Source of the DNA: Pacificoceanicola sp049803835
GTDB lineage: Bacteria; Pseudomonadota; Alphaproteobacteria; Rhodobacterales; Rhodobacteraceae
Assembly: GCF_049803835.1 (NCBI RefSeq)
Contig: NZ_JBNAGK010000016.1
Coordinates: forward strand, 62,001-126,000
Direction of reading: 5' to 3'
Length of the DNA: 64,000 bases
Part shown: positions 1 to 8,537 of the stretch, one piece after another
Numbering within the stretch: position 1 is the stretch's first letter
How the letters are laid out: the number at the start of each line of letters is the position of its first letter
Translations under genes and position numbers: made by a program
Notes under the pieces: generated by a model
Told to the model about the DNA's origin: nothing
Seen by the model: only the letters and a program-made list of their open reading frames with translations
The model's database searches: none

Positions 1-577
1 CCCGCGCCTGCGCGATGAAATTCAGCGCCCCGTCGAGCAGCCCGCGCGAGAGCCATTGCGTCCGTTCGGACTGCGCGTCGTTCAACTCCGCCTCCAGTGC
101 GGTCTCGTCCAAGGTGTCGTCGTTGGCGAAGCGTTCGGCGTAAGCCTGGCTGACGATGGCGCCACGGTTGAAGAAGACGGAATGATCGCCGATTTCCTCG
201 GACTCGGTGCGGACGGTGATGTCGAGGTCGGTGCCGGGGCGCAGGTTTGACAGATCGCCATTGGCGGGGCGGAACAGGGGGCGGACCACGTAGTCGTATG
301 CGCGGTCCGGCTCGGCCCAGAAGTGGCCCCATCGGAAGTCCTGCACCGGATGCGCGGCGGTGTCGAACCGCTGCGCCCGGTCCGGGTCCGGGACCACGGA
401 GCGGAAGCATTTGAATCCCTTGAGCCACTGAATGTCGCCGTTCGAGCGCCGCAGCCCGACGCCGAAACCGAGAAAGCCGTCCAGCGCGTCCTCCCGCGCG
501 TTCATGTGCAGCATGACGGTGCGTGTGCCGCTGATGGCGTGGACGGAAAACCCGTCCGCTCTGGTGGAAACCCGCAT
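1..577 (-). CDS. PLD-like domain protein, N-terminal part (runs off window)
   Basis: Reading the minus strand from an ATG at 577 gives 192 codons open to the window edge, so only the N-terminal part is seen. It begins MRVSTRADGFSVHAISGT and contains the stretch FNRGAIVSQAYAERF (about residues 138-152). This arrangement, an N-terminal beta-rich lead-in followed by the FNRG-x-x-x-SQ-x-YA-x-RF motif, is what I recall from bacterial proteins whose C-terminal half is a phospholipase D-like HKD domain. The HKD motifs themselves would lie outside the window, so the catalytic assignment is inference. It lies 42 bases downstream of the EndoU gene on the same strand and is probably co-transcribed with it. 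No signal peptide is visible. Confidence 0.6.
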   Translation of the reverse strand, partial: MRVSTRADGFSVHAISGTRTVMLHMNAREDALDGFLGFGVGLRRSNGDIQWLKGFKCFRSVVPDPDRAQRFDTAAHPVQDFRWGHFWAEPDRAYDYVVRPLFRPANGDLSNLRPGTDLDITVRTESEEIGDHSVFFNRGAIVSQAYAERFANDDTLDETALEAELNDAQSERTQWLSRGLLDGALNFIAQAR

Positions 578-619
578 GGCCTTCTCTCCGATTTACCAAT
601 GCGCGACAGGCAGATGCCG

Positions 620-1900
620 TCAGCTGAAGATGATGGTGCGGTTTTCCGCCTTGGCCTGCGCCTTGGAGTAGGTGACCTGATGCACCCGCGCCCCGTCGCC
701 GCGCAGCAGGTCGATGCTGCCGCCGGAATTGGACAGTTGCGCGCCCTTGCCGTCGAGCGTGACCGTCACCGGGACGCCCGGCTTCGCCGTGAGCGCCCCC
801 AAGGGCGAGGATTTGCCGTTCTTGTCCCGCACCGACCAGCCGGTCAGGTCGATGTCCACCGGCCCGGCGTTGACCACGGTGACCATCTCCCGCCCGACGT
901 CATTGCCCGTCGGATTGACCAGCGCGGCTAGGATGCGCACGTCGCCGGCGGTGCCGTCGCGCGGACCCTCGCCGCCGCCGATCACCGTGTCGTTCAGCGT
1001 CACCGGGTCGGCCTCGCCCAGGAACATCGGATAGAAGGTCCGTATGTGGCGATCGTTCGGGGAGCGGTAGAGCTTCATTTCGTAACGCGCCCCCTCGATC
1101 ACCGCGACGCGTGGCGCCTTGGCCCCCACATGCGCGGCGACGGTGCCGAGCGCCATCAGCCCCTCGACGCTGCAGCCGACGAAGAAACCGCCGGTGGGTT
1201 TGGTCAGCGGGCGGACCTCCTGCCGGTCGTAATCAGGCGCGTTCCACTTGTAGGAGATGGTCACGGATTCCGGGAACTGGCGCTGACTCCGGCTGCCCCT
1301 GTTGCCGAGATAGACGATGCGGTCATCGCCCAGCCCCGGCACCACGGCGAGACCGTCATCCACCTGCCGGGCGAAGCCGTCGTCGAGATAGTACTTGTAC
1401 CAGAAGTGATAGCCCTGCACCTTCGGCCCTTCCTGCTCGCCCACCACCACATGTTCGAAACCAGAAAGATGCGGATCGCCGCCCTGCTCGAACCGGCGGA
1501 ACCAGTGGTCGATCAGCGTGGTGTGCCAGCGCTCGTCGCTGATCGGCGACTCGGTGCGCTCCTCGATATAGGCGCGGGCCACGCGCATTGGCGGGCTGTT
1601 CAGGATGGCGTCGACGAAATCGTGCTTCTCCGTGCGTTCCACCGCGTTGTCGACCTCCAGATCGGCCTCCGGAAGGGCGTAGTTGTTGAAGAGCTTGCGG
1701 CAAAGCGCGTAGGTCTGCGCCTTGCTGTCCGGGATGACCACCTCGGGCAGGACGCGCAGGTCCGGGTTGGTGTCGCTGCCGATCCCGGCATTCACCTTGA
1801 CATAACCGGTCGCCGCGTCGCCCACCATGGAGGAGAGGATGGGCACGACGCCGCTCGAGTCCTGATCGCTGGTCCAGATCTTCTGGTAAATATCGGCCAT
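620..1900 (-). CDS. EndoU-type endoribonuclease with C-terminal lamin-tail domain
   Basis: A 426-residue protein. Residues about 50-295 match the pattern of the eukaryotic-type EndoU (XendoU) endoribonuclease fold. SGFEHVVVGE carries His150, GYHFWYKYYLDD carries His165, and SYKWN carries Lys218, which together give the His-His-Lys active site. TGGFFVG follows at 236-242, where EndoU proteins have a conserved S/T-x-FF-x-G. EndoU enzymes cut RNA at uridines to leave 2',3'-cyclic phosphates. Residues about 320-426 resemble a lamin-tail (LTD) Ig-like domain (LTGWSVRDKNG). The start at 1900 is chosen over an in-frame ATG at 1945 because AAGGA lies 9 bases upstream. There is no signal peptide and no obvious adjacent immunity gene. 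The next gene downstream is a PLD-like protein. The EndoU reading rests on motif recognition only. Confidence 0.72.
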   Translation of the reverse strand: MADIYQKIWTSDQDSSGVVPILSSMVGDAATGYVKVNAGIGSDTNPDLRVLPEVVIPDSKAQTYALCRKLFNNYALPEADLEVDNAVERTEKHDFVDAILNSPPMRVARAYIEERTESPISDERWHTTLIDHWFRRFEQGGDPHLSGFEHVVVGEQEGPKVQGYHFWYKYYLDDGFARQVDDGLAVVPGLGDDRIVYLGNRGSRSQRQFPESVTISYKWNAPDYDRQEVRPLTKPTGGFFVGCSVEGLMALGTVAAHVGAKAPRVAVIEGARYEMKLYRSPNDRHIRTFYPMFLGEADPVTLNDTVIGGGEGPRDGTAGDVRILAALVNPTGNDVGREMVTVVNAGPVDIDLTGWSVRDKNGKSSPLGALTAKPGVPVTVTLDGKGAQLSNSGGSIDLLRGDGARVHQVTYSKAQAKAENRTIIFS

Positions 1901-2249
1901 GATGAATGTCCTTAAGGAAAAGGGAGTGGTTTGGGTTGTATCCATGCGAGGCCACCGGGCGGCGCGGGATCGGGAAAAGGGGCAGGCAAAGAAATGTATG
2001 ATCTCAGTCTGGCAGATTCGCCATGGGTTGAAAAGTATTCTGGCGACTCGCGTAGTTTACGGGTTGCTGCGCCGTCTTCCGGTTTCTCGCGGCCCGCTCC
2101 GTCCGCAGCCCGCGCCAGTTCCGGCGCGCCATGTGCGGACAGCCGCCTATGGCACAGGCGGCCATTGCAGAACGGTGCGCGTGTGAGATACGTCCGTTCG
2201 GCGCAGCTGTGCCGTCCTGAACGGCCACAACCAGTCCGGGAGTGACGCG
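1901..2249. promoter_or_regulatory. Divergent intergenic region, 349 bases
   Basis: The region separates the minus-strand EndoU gene from the plus-strand CAP lipoprotein gene, so it should hold promoters for both. I see no convincing gene. A perfect 7-bp hairpin (GCCGCCT at 2142-2148, AGGCGGC at 2156-2162) lies about 90 bases before the lipoprotein start. No clear sigma-70 boxes could be assigned by eye. Confidence 0.4.
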
Positions 2250-2744
2250 ATGAAAGCCCTGTTTGCCGCAGCCCTGTCTCTGGCCCTGTCCGCCTGCGTG
2301 GCGGTTGTGCCTCTTACGCCGCAACACACGGCGCCGGCGCAGCGGACAGTCCTGTCCGTCGTGGCGCAGCCCAACACCAGTTTCACGAAGCAGATCAATG
2401 CGTTCCGCGCCGGGCAGGGTCGGGGTCCGCTGCGCCAGAGCGCTGCCCTGACCCGCGCGGCACAGGCCCATGCGGAGGATATGACCAAGCGCGGCTACTT
2501 CTCCCACGTTGCGCAAGGCGGCCCGAATGGCCGGACGCTGTCCGCACGGGCGAAGTCTGCGGGCTGCGGTGCGCGGGCGCTCGCGGAAAACATCGCCGAA
2601 GGCCAGCGTGACCAGACCACCGTGTTGAACGGCTGGGCGAAGTCGCCTTCTCACCGGGGGAACATGCTCAACCCGCGCATGACCGAGTATGGCCTCGGGC
2701 ACGCGGGCAAGACCTGGGTGCTGATGCTCTCGTCCGGCTGCTGA
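2250..2744 (+). CDS. CAP (SCP/PR-1-like) domain lipoprotein
   Basis: A 164-residue protein with a short signal peptide ending in a lipobox (LSAC, Cys16), so it is probably a lipoprotein. Residues about 45-163 show the bacterial CAP fold: INAFRAGQGRGPL, then HAEDMTKRGYFSH, ENIAEGQ, and WAKSPSHRGNML before the final strand. The His in HAEDM and the His in SPSHRGN sit where the CAP cavity histidines usually lie. Bacterial CAP proteins are secreted or envelope-bound, but their biochemical role is mostly unknown. The start is supported by GGGAG a few bases upstream. The gene converges on the peroxidase gene, with 9 bases between the two stop codons. Confidence 0.88.
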   Translation: MKALFAAALSLALSACVAVVPLTPQHTAPAQRTVLSVVAQPNTSFTKQINAFRAGQGRGPLRQSAALTRAAQAHAEDMTKRGYFSHVAQGGPNGRTLSARAKSAGCGARALAENIAEGQRDQTTVLNGWAKSPSHRGNMLNPRMTEYGLGHAGKTWVLMLSSGC

Positions 2745-2753
2745 ACGCCTGCC

Positions 2754-4106
2754 TTAGTCCACCGGCAGGCCGCTCGGCACCTTCTCCGGTCGACCCATGG
2801 GCCGGTCCTTGGCTGTCTCGCCGGTCAGAGCCTCCAGGAAGGCGACGAGATCCGCGATGTCGTCATCGGACACCTGCGGCAGGTCGATGTCGATCCGCGC
2901 AAGGATGCGTTTGTTCTCTGCCTCGTTTTCGCGGAGCGCGAAATCGTGCTTGGCCAGCCACGGCACGGCGGGCAGCACGGCCATCTCGGCCCGCCACTTG
3001 GCATTGCTCTCGCGCGGATTGAAATGGTGGCGCACCATGGCCTCCAGCGTCGGCATGGCCCCGTTGTGGCCATAGGGCGCGGAGAGGGCGACGTTGCGCA
3101 GGGGCGGAACGCGGAAACGGTAGGCATCCTCCGGCAGGTCGGAAATCGCGAGGCGGCCCACGTCCCGCGGGATGGGATCGTTCAGCAACGTGTTGCCCGG
3201 GCCAAAGGGTGGCAGGCCGAGGGCGCGGAAACTCTGGTCTGTCATCAGCGGCCCGGAATGGCAATCCGAGCACCCGACCTCTCCGTAGAACAGCTCCATC
3301 CCGCGTTTCTGTGCCGGGTTGAGGGCGGTCTCGTCCCCCGCCAGGTATTTGTCGAAGGGGCTGTCGAAGTTCTGGTATTCCACGGCCTCGAACGCGGCGA
3401 TGGCATTGGCGATCTCGACGATGGTGATGTCTTCGGGCGACTTGACCGTGTCGAAGGCCTCCTGGAACAGCGGCAGGTATTCGGGGATGGCGCGGATGCG
3501 CTCCTCGACCAGCGGCCAGACATAATGCGGCGCCTCGTAGGCGGCCCCGGCAATCGGGTTTTCGCCCGGCTCTCCGGCCATTTCGACGTCCGCCGTGAGC
3601 GGGAAGAGGGCTTGCGCCGCCAGAGCGGAGTTCAGCCCCTTGGGCAGGAAGATCCAGGCCGGGGTGCGGAAGCCGTTGCCGAAATCGTTGGATACCTCCA
3701 CGCGGCCATCGTGGAACAGGAACTTGATGTCCTTGTGCCCGAGGTTCCAGAGCGGCGGCGCGTTGCGCGGCACGCGCTCCTCAATCTGCTCGATCCCGGC
3801 CCCGCCGGTGCGTTTTGGTCCTAGACCGTGCCCGCCTTCGCCAATGCCGAGGCTGACCCCGTCTCCGCCGAGGAAGTCGCTGTGATGGCAGGTCGAACAG
3901 GCGATGTTCTGGTTGCCCGACAGCACGTTGTCGTAGAACAGCAACTGGCCCAGCTTCACCTGCGCTTCATCGAACTGGATGAAATCCTCCAGCGTCAGCG
4001 GCTCCGGCAGGTCGAGATCCGCGGCATGCGCCGGTGCCACCGCGCCAAGCGCCAGCAGGCTGACGCCCAGGGTTCCTGCAAAGACTTTCACCGTACTGTC
4101 TCCCAT
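2754..4106 (-). CDS. Di-haem cytochrome-c peroxidase / MauG family protein
   Basis: A 450-residue periplasmic protein. A signal peptide ends near AHA (residues 26-28). Two c-type haem sites are visible, CSTCH (Cys70-Cys73-His74) and CSDCH (Cys279-Cys282-His283), in the spacing typical of the bacterial cytochrome c peroxidase/MauG family. The family either reduces hydrogen peroxide or, as in MauG, oxidises a partner protein through high-valent haem. An in-frame GTG at 4091, preceded by GGGAGA, would give a more typical signal peptide start (Met-Lys-Val-Phe), so the start is uncertain by 5 codons. It lies 32 bases downstream of the FG-GAP/UnbV gene and is probably transcribed with it, which suggests both act in the periplasm. 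Confidence 0.88.
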   Translation of the reverse strand: MGDSTVKVFAGTLGVSLLALGAVAPAHAADLDLPEPLTLEDFIQFDEAQVKLGQLLFYDNVLSGNQNIACSTCHHSDFLGGDGVSLGIGEGGHGLGPKRTGGAGIEQIEERVPRNAPPLWNLGHKDIKFLFHDGRVEVSNDFGNGFRTPAWIFLPKGLNSALAAQALFPLTADVEMAGEPGENPIAGAAYEAPHYVWPLVEERIRAIPEYLPLFQEAFDTVKSPEDITIVEIANAIAAFEAVEYQNFDSPFDKYLAGDETALNPAQKRGMELFYGEVGCSDCHSGPLMTDQSFRALGLPPFGPGNTLLNDPIPRDVGRLAISDLPEDAYRFRVPPLRNVALSAPYGHNGAMPTLEAMVRHHFNPRESNAKWRAEMAVLPAVPWLAKHDFALRENEAENKRILARIDIDLPQVSDDDIADLVAFLEALTGETAKDRPMGRPEKVPSGLPVD

Positions 4107-4138
4107 CGTGTTTCCCCTGCCGGCACAATGCGCCGGTC

Positions 4139-6103
4139 TCAGTTCCGCGTGATGCGGTAGGTCGCCCCGGCCGCAAGCGGCCCGTCAATCTCGCTCGTGC
4201 CGCCCTCCGGCCAGTGCACCGTCAGACGCGCCACTTCGGTCCGGTCGCCGAGGCCGAAATGGGCCACCGGCGCGTCGAAGGACATGAAGCCGCCGCCGGA
4301 CTGCACCTCGCGCATCATCTGCGTACCATCCGGCATCTCCGCCACCAGCCGCGCACCGACGCCGTGGCTGTTGCCGAGTGTGTCGCGCAGCTCCACCTCG
4401 ATGGCATTACCTGTCTGCGAGCCGTTGCGGAAGAAGGAAATCGGCCCGTTCACCGGCTGCGTGATGATGTCCAGATCGCCGTCATGGTCCATGTCGAAGG
4501 CCACCCCGGCCGCGGTCATCAGGTAATCCTCCAGACCGAAGAGCCCGGAGGCTTCCACGAAGGTGCCCGTCCCGGTGTTGTGGTAGAACAGGTTCGACGG
4601 CGACACCTCGTTCGGCACCCAGGTGCCGTTGGTGATGTAGATGTCCTGCCAGCCATCGTTGTCGAAATCGCCGATCTTGTTGTCCCAGGTCCAGCCGCCG
4701 TATTCCACACCCTCTTCATGGGCGGTGTCGGTGTAGACCCCGTCCTTGAAGGTCAGGAGGACGTTGGTGCGCATGATCTGCGGCAGGGTGGTGTCGAAGA
4801 CCTCCTGCAGGGGCCGCTCACGGGGCTTGAAATGGATGTCGCAAAAGGACCGCGCGATCTTCTGGTCATCGGCGATCAGGGCGCATATTTCCGGGTTTTC
4901 CTTCTGGATGGCCATATCCTTGAGCAGCATGGCATTGCAGGCCGCCTTCTCCGCGCCCTCCATCTCCTGGCATTTGCTGGCGTAGTCCGGATCAAAGCGG
5001 TTGCCGGACTTGTACCAGGACTTGATGTCCATGTTGTGCTCGCAATGCGCCTTCGTCGCGGCGTCCTGGATGCCGTCGCAGTAATTCACCAGCGGCTGCA
5101 TCTTCAGGTGTTCCCAGACGAAGGACGACCGACCGGCAATCTGGGTGAAGTACAGCTCCGGCACGCCATCGTTGTGCAGGTCTGCCGACTTGATCGACAT
5201 GGTGGTGTTGGTGGTGTGCGGAACCAGCCCGTCGCCCCGGGTGATCGCGGTGAAGCCGCCCTTGCCATCGCCCAGGTAAATGTAATCGGGCAGCTCGAAG
5301 TCATTGCCTTCGAGCAGGTCCTGCGTGCCGTTCAGATCGATGTCGCTGAACAGCATGACGAGGGATTCCCCGGGCAGGCCCGGCAGTTCGGAAAACTGGC
5401 TGCCGTCCATGACGCCGCCATCGTTGAACACCACGCGATTTTTGGATTCCTCGCCCGGGATGCGCCGATACCAGCCCGCCGCCCAGTTGCCGAGCGCCAC
5501 GTCGAGGTCGCCGTCCCGGTCCGCATCGGCAAAGGCGAGCGAGATCGACAGCATGGCGTCCTCGCGGTTCAGGACCTTCTGCGGGTTGGCCGTGTCGAAG
5601 GTGCCCTCGCGGTTGAACACGATGTAATTGCCGGTGGCATAGGTGGCGAGGAACAGGTCGAGCCAGCCGTCGTTGTCGATGTCCACCAGTGCGGCGTTGA
5701 ACACGTCGAGGTCGGCCACCGGGCCGACATCCGGCTGGGTGCGGGTGAACTGGCCGGTGCCGTCGTTGTGGTAGATGTAGATGCCGCGCTCGGTTGAGGC
5801 GAGCACGAGGTCGAGGTCGTCATCATGGTCAATGTCGCCGGTGGTCAGGCTTCGGCCTTCCCAGAACGGCGGCCACATGTCGGCCATGGAGAACTCCAGC
5901 GGCTTGTCGATGCCCTGCGTCGATCCTTCCACGCGCTGGAAGACGGTGTCATAGCCGGGCGAGCGGGGCGCGAAGGGGCGCGACGTCACCGTGACGGAAG
6001 GACCGGACGATTGCGCCGCGACATCCGTCGCGCCGGACACCAGCGCTGTTGCGATCAGAAGTTGCGCAAGGATACCGCTGCGCCACGTGGTGAAACTGGT
6101 CAT
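4139..6103 (-). CDS. Secreted FG-GAP repeat protein with ASPIC/UnbV C-terminal domain (CRTAC1-like)
   Basis: A 654-residue exported protein with a signal peptide ending near DVAAQ. Repeated calcium-binding-loop motifs of the type DIDHDDDLDL, DIDNDGWLDL, DADRDGDLDV and DFDNDGWQDI mark a beta-propeller built from FG-GAP/VCBS repeats. The last about 70 residues (GVGARLVAEM, HFGLGDR, LTVHWPEGG) are an ASPIC/UnbV domain. In the middle (about residues 360-440) lies a Cys-rich insertion with paired cysteines (CDG, HCEHN, KCQEM, ACNAM, ICAL, FCDIH), which is unusual for the family. The start at 6103 is chosen because GGAGG lies just upstream, rather than the longer frame from 6172. It probably forms a two-gene unit with the downstream MauG-type peroxidase. 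Confidence 0.85.
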   Translation of the reverse strand: MTSFTTWRSGILAQLLIATALVSGATDVAAQSSGPSVTVTSRPFAPRSPGYDTVFQRVEGSTQGIDKPLEFSMADMWPPFWEGRSLTTGDIDHDDDLDLVLASTERGIYIYHNDGTGQFTRTQPDVGPVADLDVFNAALVDIDNDGWLDLFLATYATGNYIVFNREGTFDTANPQKVLNREDAMLSISLAFADADRDGDLDVALGNWAAGWYRRIPGEESKNRVVFNDGGVMDGSQFSELPGLPGESLVMLFSDIDLNGTQDLLEGNDFELPDYIYLGDGKGGFTAITRGDGLVPHTTNTTMSIKSADLHNDGVPELYFTQIAGRSSFVWEHLKMQPLVNYCDGIQDAATKAHCEHNMDIKSWYKSGNRFDPDYASKCQEMEGAEKAACNAMLLKDMAIQKENPEICALIADDQKIARSFCDIHFKPRERPLQEVFDTTLPQIMRTNVLLTFKDGVYTDTAHEEGVEYGGWTWDNKIGDFDNDGWQDIYITNGTWVPNEVSPSNLFYHNTGTGTFVEASGLFGLEDYLMTAAGVAFDMDHDGDLDIITQPVNGPISFFRNGSQTGNAIEVELRDTLGNSHGVGARLVAEMPDGTQMMREVQSGGGFMSFDAPVAHFGLGDRTEVARLTVHWPEGGTSEIDGPLAAGATYRITRN

Positions 6104-6378
6104 CGACCCTCCTTCCCGAACCGGAACGCGGTTCGGCCAATGGCTTAACGCAATGTCACCATCATTCGCCATTTGCCGGATGAATTCAACCGCCTTCGTC
6201 TGTGCATTCCCGCACTCCGGCCACTGGATTCGTTGGATTTTTCATTCGGATTTCGAGAAAATTTGTGCATTCTTGGGTTGAGTTCGTCCGGACGCGCGTG
6301 TTGGGTCCGGCGAAACCGGACAACTTTCGGGCGCCGGGATCGCGACGGCCGCTCGGGCCTGATTGGCGGAGAGGGAGG

Positions 6379-6903
6379 ATGGAGCCAGGATTTACCAAAG
6401 CGCTGATGATCGGCGCGACCGGCATGTTGGGCGAGGCCACGGATTGGGTGTCTGCGCACGCCGGGCAGGTGCTGCTGGTGGCGCGGGCGGCGGCTGTCTC
6501 GCCGCTGGCGCACCGCGAAAACGTGGTTCCGGTTGCGGCGGATTGGCGGGATGCGGAGGCGTTCGAACGCGCGATTGCGGCGGCGGACGGGTTCCACGGC
6601 GTCGATCTGGCGGTGCTCTGGATGCACGGCACCGGGGCGGAGGCGAAGCGGCGCGTCCTGGCGCGGCTGGCGTCGCAGCGGTGCCTCGTGGTCGACGTGC
6701 TGGGCAGCGCGGTCCTCAAGGATCTTCGGCAGCTTGAGGCCCGAAGCGAGGTCCTCGGACCGGCGGCGCGGCGCGTGACGGTTGTGCTCGGCGCGATGCC
6801 CACGGCCACGGGGCACCGCTGGCTCGACTGGCCGGAGATTTCGCGGGCGGTGATTGCCAGCATCGAGGAGGGCAGGGGCCGGGTGGTCGGCGAACGGCCC
6901 TGA
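6379..6903 (+). CDS. Small Rossmann-fold (SDR-like) protein of unknown function
   Basis: A 174-residue protein starting at an ATG preceded directly by a purine-rich GAGAGGGAGG. The N-terminus carries a nucleotide-binding glycine motif (IGATGMLG, about residues 10-17) typical of short-chain dehydrogenase-like Rossmann folds. No Tyr-x-x-x-Lys catalytic pair is visible, and the protein is much shorter than an active SDR (about 250 residues). A role in binding a dinucleotide is plausible, but no reaction can be assigned. It converges on the flavin reductase gene that ends the minus-strand biosynthetic operon, 3 bases away. The region upstream (6104-6378) should hold its promoter and that of the FG-GAP gene. 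Confidence 0.65.
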   Translation: MEPGFTKALMIGATGMLGEATDWVSAHAGQVLLVARAAAVSPLAHRENVVPVAADWRDAEAFERAIAAADGFHGVDLAVLWMHGTGAEAKRRVLARLASQRCLVVDVLGSAVLKDLRQLEARSEVLGPAARRVTVVLGAMPTATGHRWLDWPEISRAVIASIEEGRGRVVGERP

Positions 6904-6906
6904 CGG

Positions 6907-7482
6907 TCAGGACAGCAGCGCCGGACGGGTTACTGCCAATGTCTGCGCCATCACCGAAAGCTCGCGGCAGAAGCGCTCCATGCGGGCACGGATCGCGGTG
7001 TCGGTCACTGTCGGATCGCCGGTTTCGCCTGCCGCGTAGTCGCTGTTCTGGGTGCAGACCTGGGTGACGATGGCGTGTCCGGCAAGACCGCGCGTCCACA
7101 GCCGCATCTGGTCAACCGCCTGACTGGTCCGGTTGCCGCCGTGGCTGGCAAGGCCGACCGGCTTGAAGGCGAACTGCGGGATGGCGAGATGGTCCAGCGC
7201 GTTCTTCAGCACGCCGCTCGGCCCGTTGTGGTAGATCGGCGAAGCGAGGATGAAGCCGCTCGCCTCGGTGGCCAGGCTGACGAGGCTGCGCACCGCCGCG
7301 TCGGGGCTTTCGGCCGGAGCCTTGTGATAAACCGAGTCGTGCAAGGGGAGGGGCGTTTCGCGCTGGTCGAAGATCGTGGCGGCGTGCCCGAGGGAGCCGA
7401 GCATCTGCGCGAGGTCCGCGCACAGGCCGCAGGTGTGCGACGGGTGGCGCAGGCTGCCGGGTATGATCAGGATCTTGCTCAT
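6907..7482 (-). CDS. NADPH-dependent FMN reductase family protein (last gene of the peptide-led operon)
   Basis: A 191-residue flavodoxin-like protein. The FMN-phosphate loop is PGSLRHPSHT (about residues 8-17), and the second flavin loop SPIYHNGPSGVLKNALDHL (about 80-98) is typical of NADPH:FMN/quinone reductases of the SsuE/ChrR type. Its role is either to supply reduced flavin or to reduce a bound substrate directly. It overlaps the upstream aminotransferase by 4 bases (ATGA), so the two are translationally coupled. It is one of two different flavin reductases in the same operon, which suggests dedicated reductive steps rather than housekeeping. Confidence 0.85.
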   Translation of the reverse strand: MSKILIIPGSLRHPSHTCGLCADLAQMLGSLGHAATIFDQRETPLPLHDSVYHKAPAESPDAAVRSLVSLATEASGFILASPIYHNGPSGVLKNALDHLAIPQFAFKPVGLASHGGNRTSQAVDQMRLWTRGLAGHAIVTQVCTQNSDYAAGETGDPTVTDTAIRARMERFCRELSVMAQTLAVTRPALLS

Positions 7483-8537
7483 GGTACGTCGGCGAGTGTA
7501 GGCCGCTGTGCCGCATTCTGCCAGCCCGCCAATGCCGCGCCAAGGCGATCGAAGACTGGCGTGATGGTCTCTGGTGGCAGGGCAAAGCAGCAGCGCAGGG
7601 CGGGTGCGCCTGAATATCCGAAGGCCTCGCCGGGCGTGGCGACGATCCCCGCGTGGGTCTGACAGTGTCGGGCAAGGTCGAGTCCGGTGCCCGCTGCGCC
7701 GGGCAGGCTGATCCAGAGCAGCGGCCCGCCGGAGGGGCGGCGGGCAGTGATGCCGTGCCTTGCGAGGGCGCTCAGCGCCGTGTCGCAGGCGGCTTCCAGC
7801 GCGGAAGCGGTCCGGGCCTGACGGTGCGGCGTCTTGAGGTCCTCGACCAGCAACTCCGCAGCGTGAAGCTGGTCGTTCGTACCCGGCGACATGGCCAGCA
7901 GCCAGTTGATGTCCGCGAGAGTGTGGATCGTCGCGGGGTCCGCGATGGCATAGCCGATGCGCAGCCCCGGCGCGGCGAACCGTTTGGAAAAGCTGCCAAT
8001 GCGGATCGCGCCGGGGGCTTCTCCGATCAGCGGGCCGGTGGCGCCGCTGCCGGGGAATTCGAGACCGGCGTAGGTCTCGTCGAGGATGACCGTGGTCTCG
8101 AAAGCGATGGTCAGCAGGCGCTGGCGGTCGGCATCGGGGATGACGTTGCCGAGGGGATTGCCGGGTGAGTTGAGCAGGAGCGCCCCGACAGAATGTCGCG
8201 CGAGCGTCCGCTCCAGCTTCGGCAGCCAATCGTCGTCCAGAGCGTAGGGCAGCGCCGTCCGCCCGATCAGATCCAGCACGCCGCGATAGGCAGGAAAGCC
8301 GGGGCAGGGGATCAGGACGGGCTTGTCCCTCGGCACGGCATGAAACGCGCAGGTCAGCGCCATCGACGCCCCGGCGAAGATCGCCACTTGCTCCGGCGTG
8401 ACACCATGGCGCTGCGCGAGGAGCTGGCGCAGGATCGGCAGGCCGTGGCGCGGGGCGTAGGCGCTGGATGTGTCCGGAGCCTTGCCGCAATACTGCGGGT
8501 CCAGCGTCCCGAGCGACAGGTTGACCGGCCCGGTCAT
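7479..8537 (-). CDS. PLP-dependent aminotransferase, class I/II
   Basis: A 352-residue fold-type I aminotransferase. Landmarks include YAPRHGLPILR near the N-terminus, NSPGNPLG (about 122-129), the cofactor-contacting ILDETYAGLEF, and the PLP-lysine motif SFSKRFAAPGLRIGY (Lys at about 190). The family transfers amino groups between amino and keto acids, and some members act as decarboxylases or C-S lyases. The substrate cannot be read from sequence. It overlaps the methyltransferase upstream and the flavin reductase downstream by 4 bases each. At 352 residues it is slightly short for the family (about 380-400) because the N-terminal arm is reduced. Confidence 0.87.
   Translation of the reverse strand: MTGPVNLSLGTLDPQYCGKAPDTSSAYAPRHGLPILRQLLAQRHGVTPEQVAIFAGASMALTCAFHAVPRDKPVLIPCPGFPAYRGVLDLIGRTALPYALDDDWLPKLERTLARHSVGALLLNSPGNPLGNVIPDADRQRLLTIAFETTVILDETYAGLEFPGSGATGPLIGEAPGAIRIGSFSKRFAAPGLRIGYAIADPATIHTLADINWLLAMSPGTNDQLHAAELLVEDLKTPHRQARTASALEAACDTALSALARHGITARRPSGGPLLWISLPGAAGTGLDLARHCQTHAGIVATPGEAFGYSGAPALRCCFALPPETITPVFDRLGAALAGWQNAAQRPTLADVP

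Noticed and set aside
1046..1915. Long plus-strand open frame of 289 codons opposite the EndoU gene
   Set aside because: It is antisense to a gene with clear active-site motifs, and its translation is rich in Val, Ala, Arg and His with no domain pattern, as expected for a shadow frame in GC-rich DNA.
4214..5797. 527-codon plus-strand frame opposite the FG-GAP protein gene
   Set aside because: The minus-strand reading has a signal peptide and repeated calcium-loop motifs; the plus frame shows only complementary low-information sequence.
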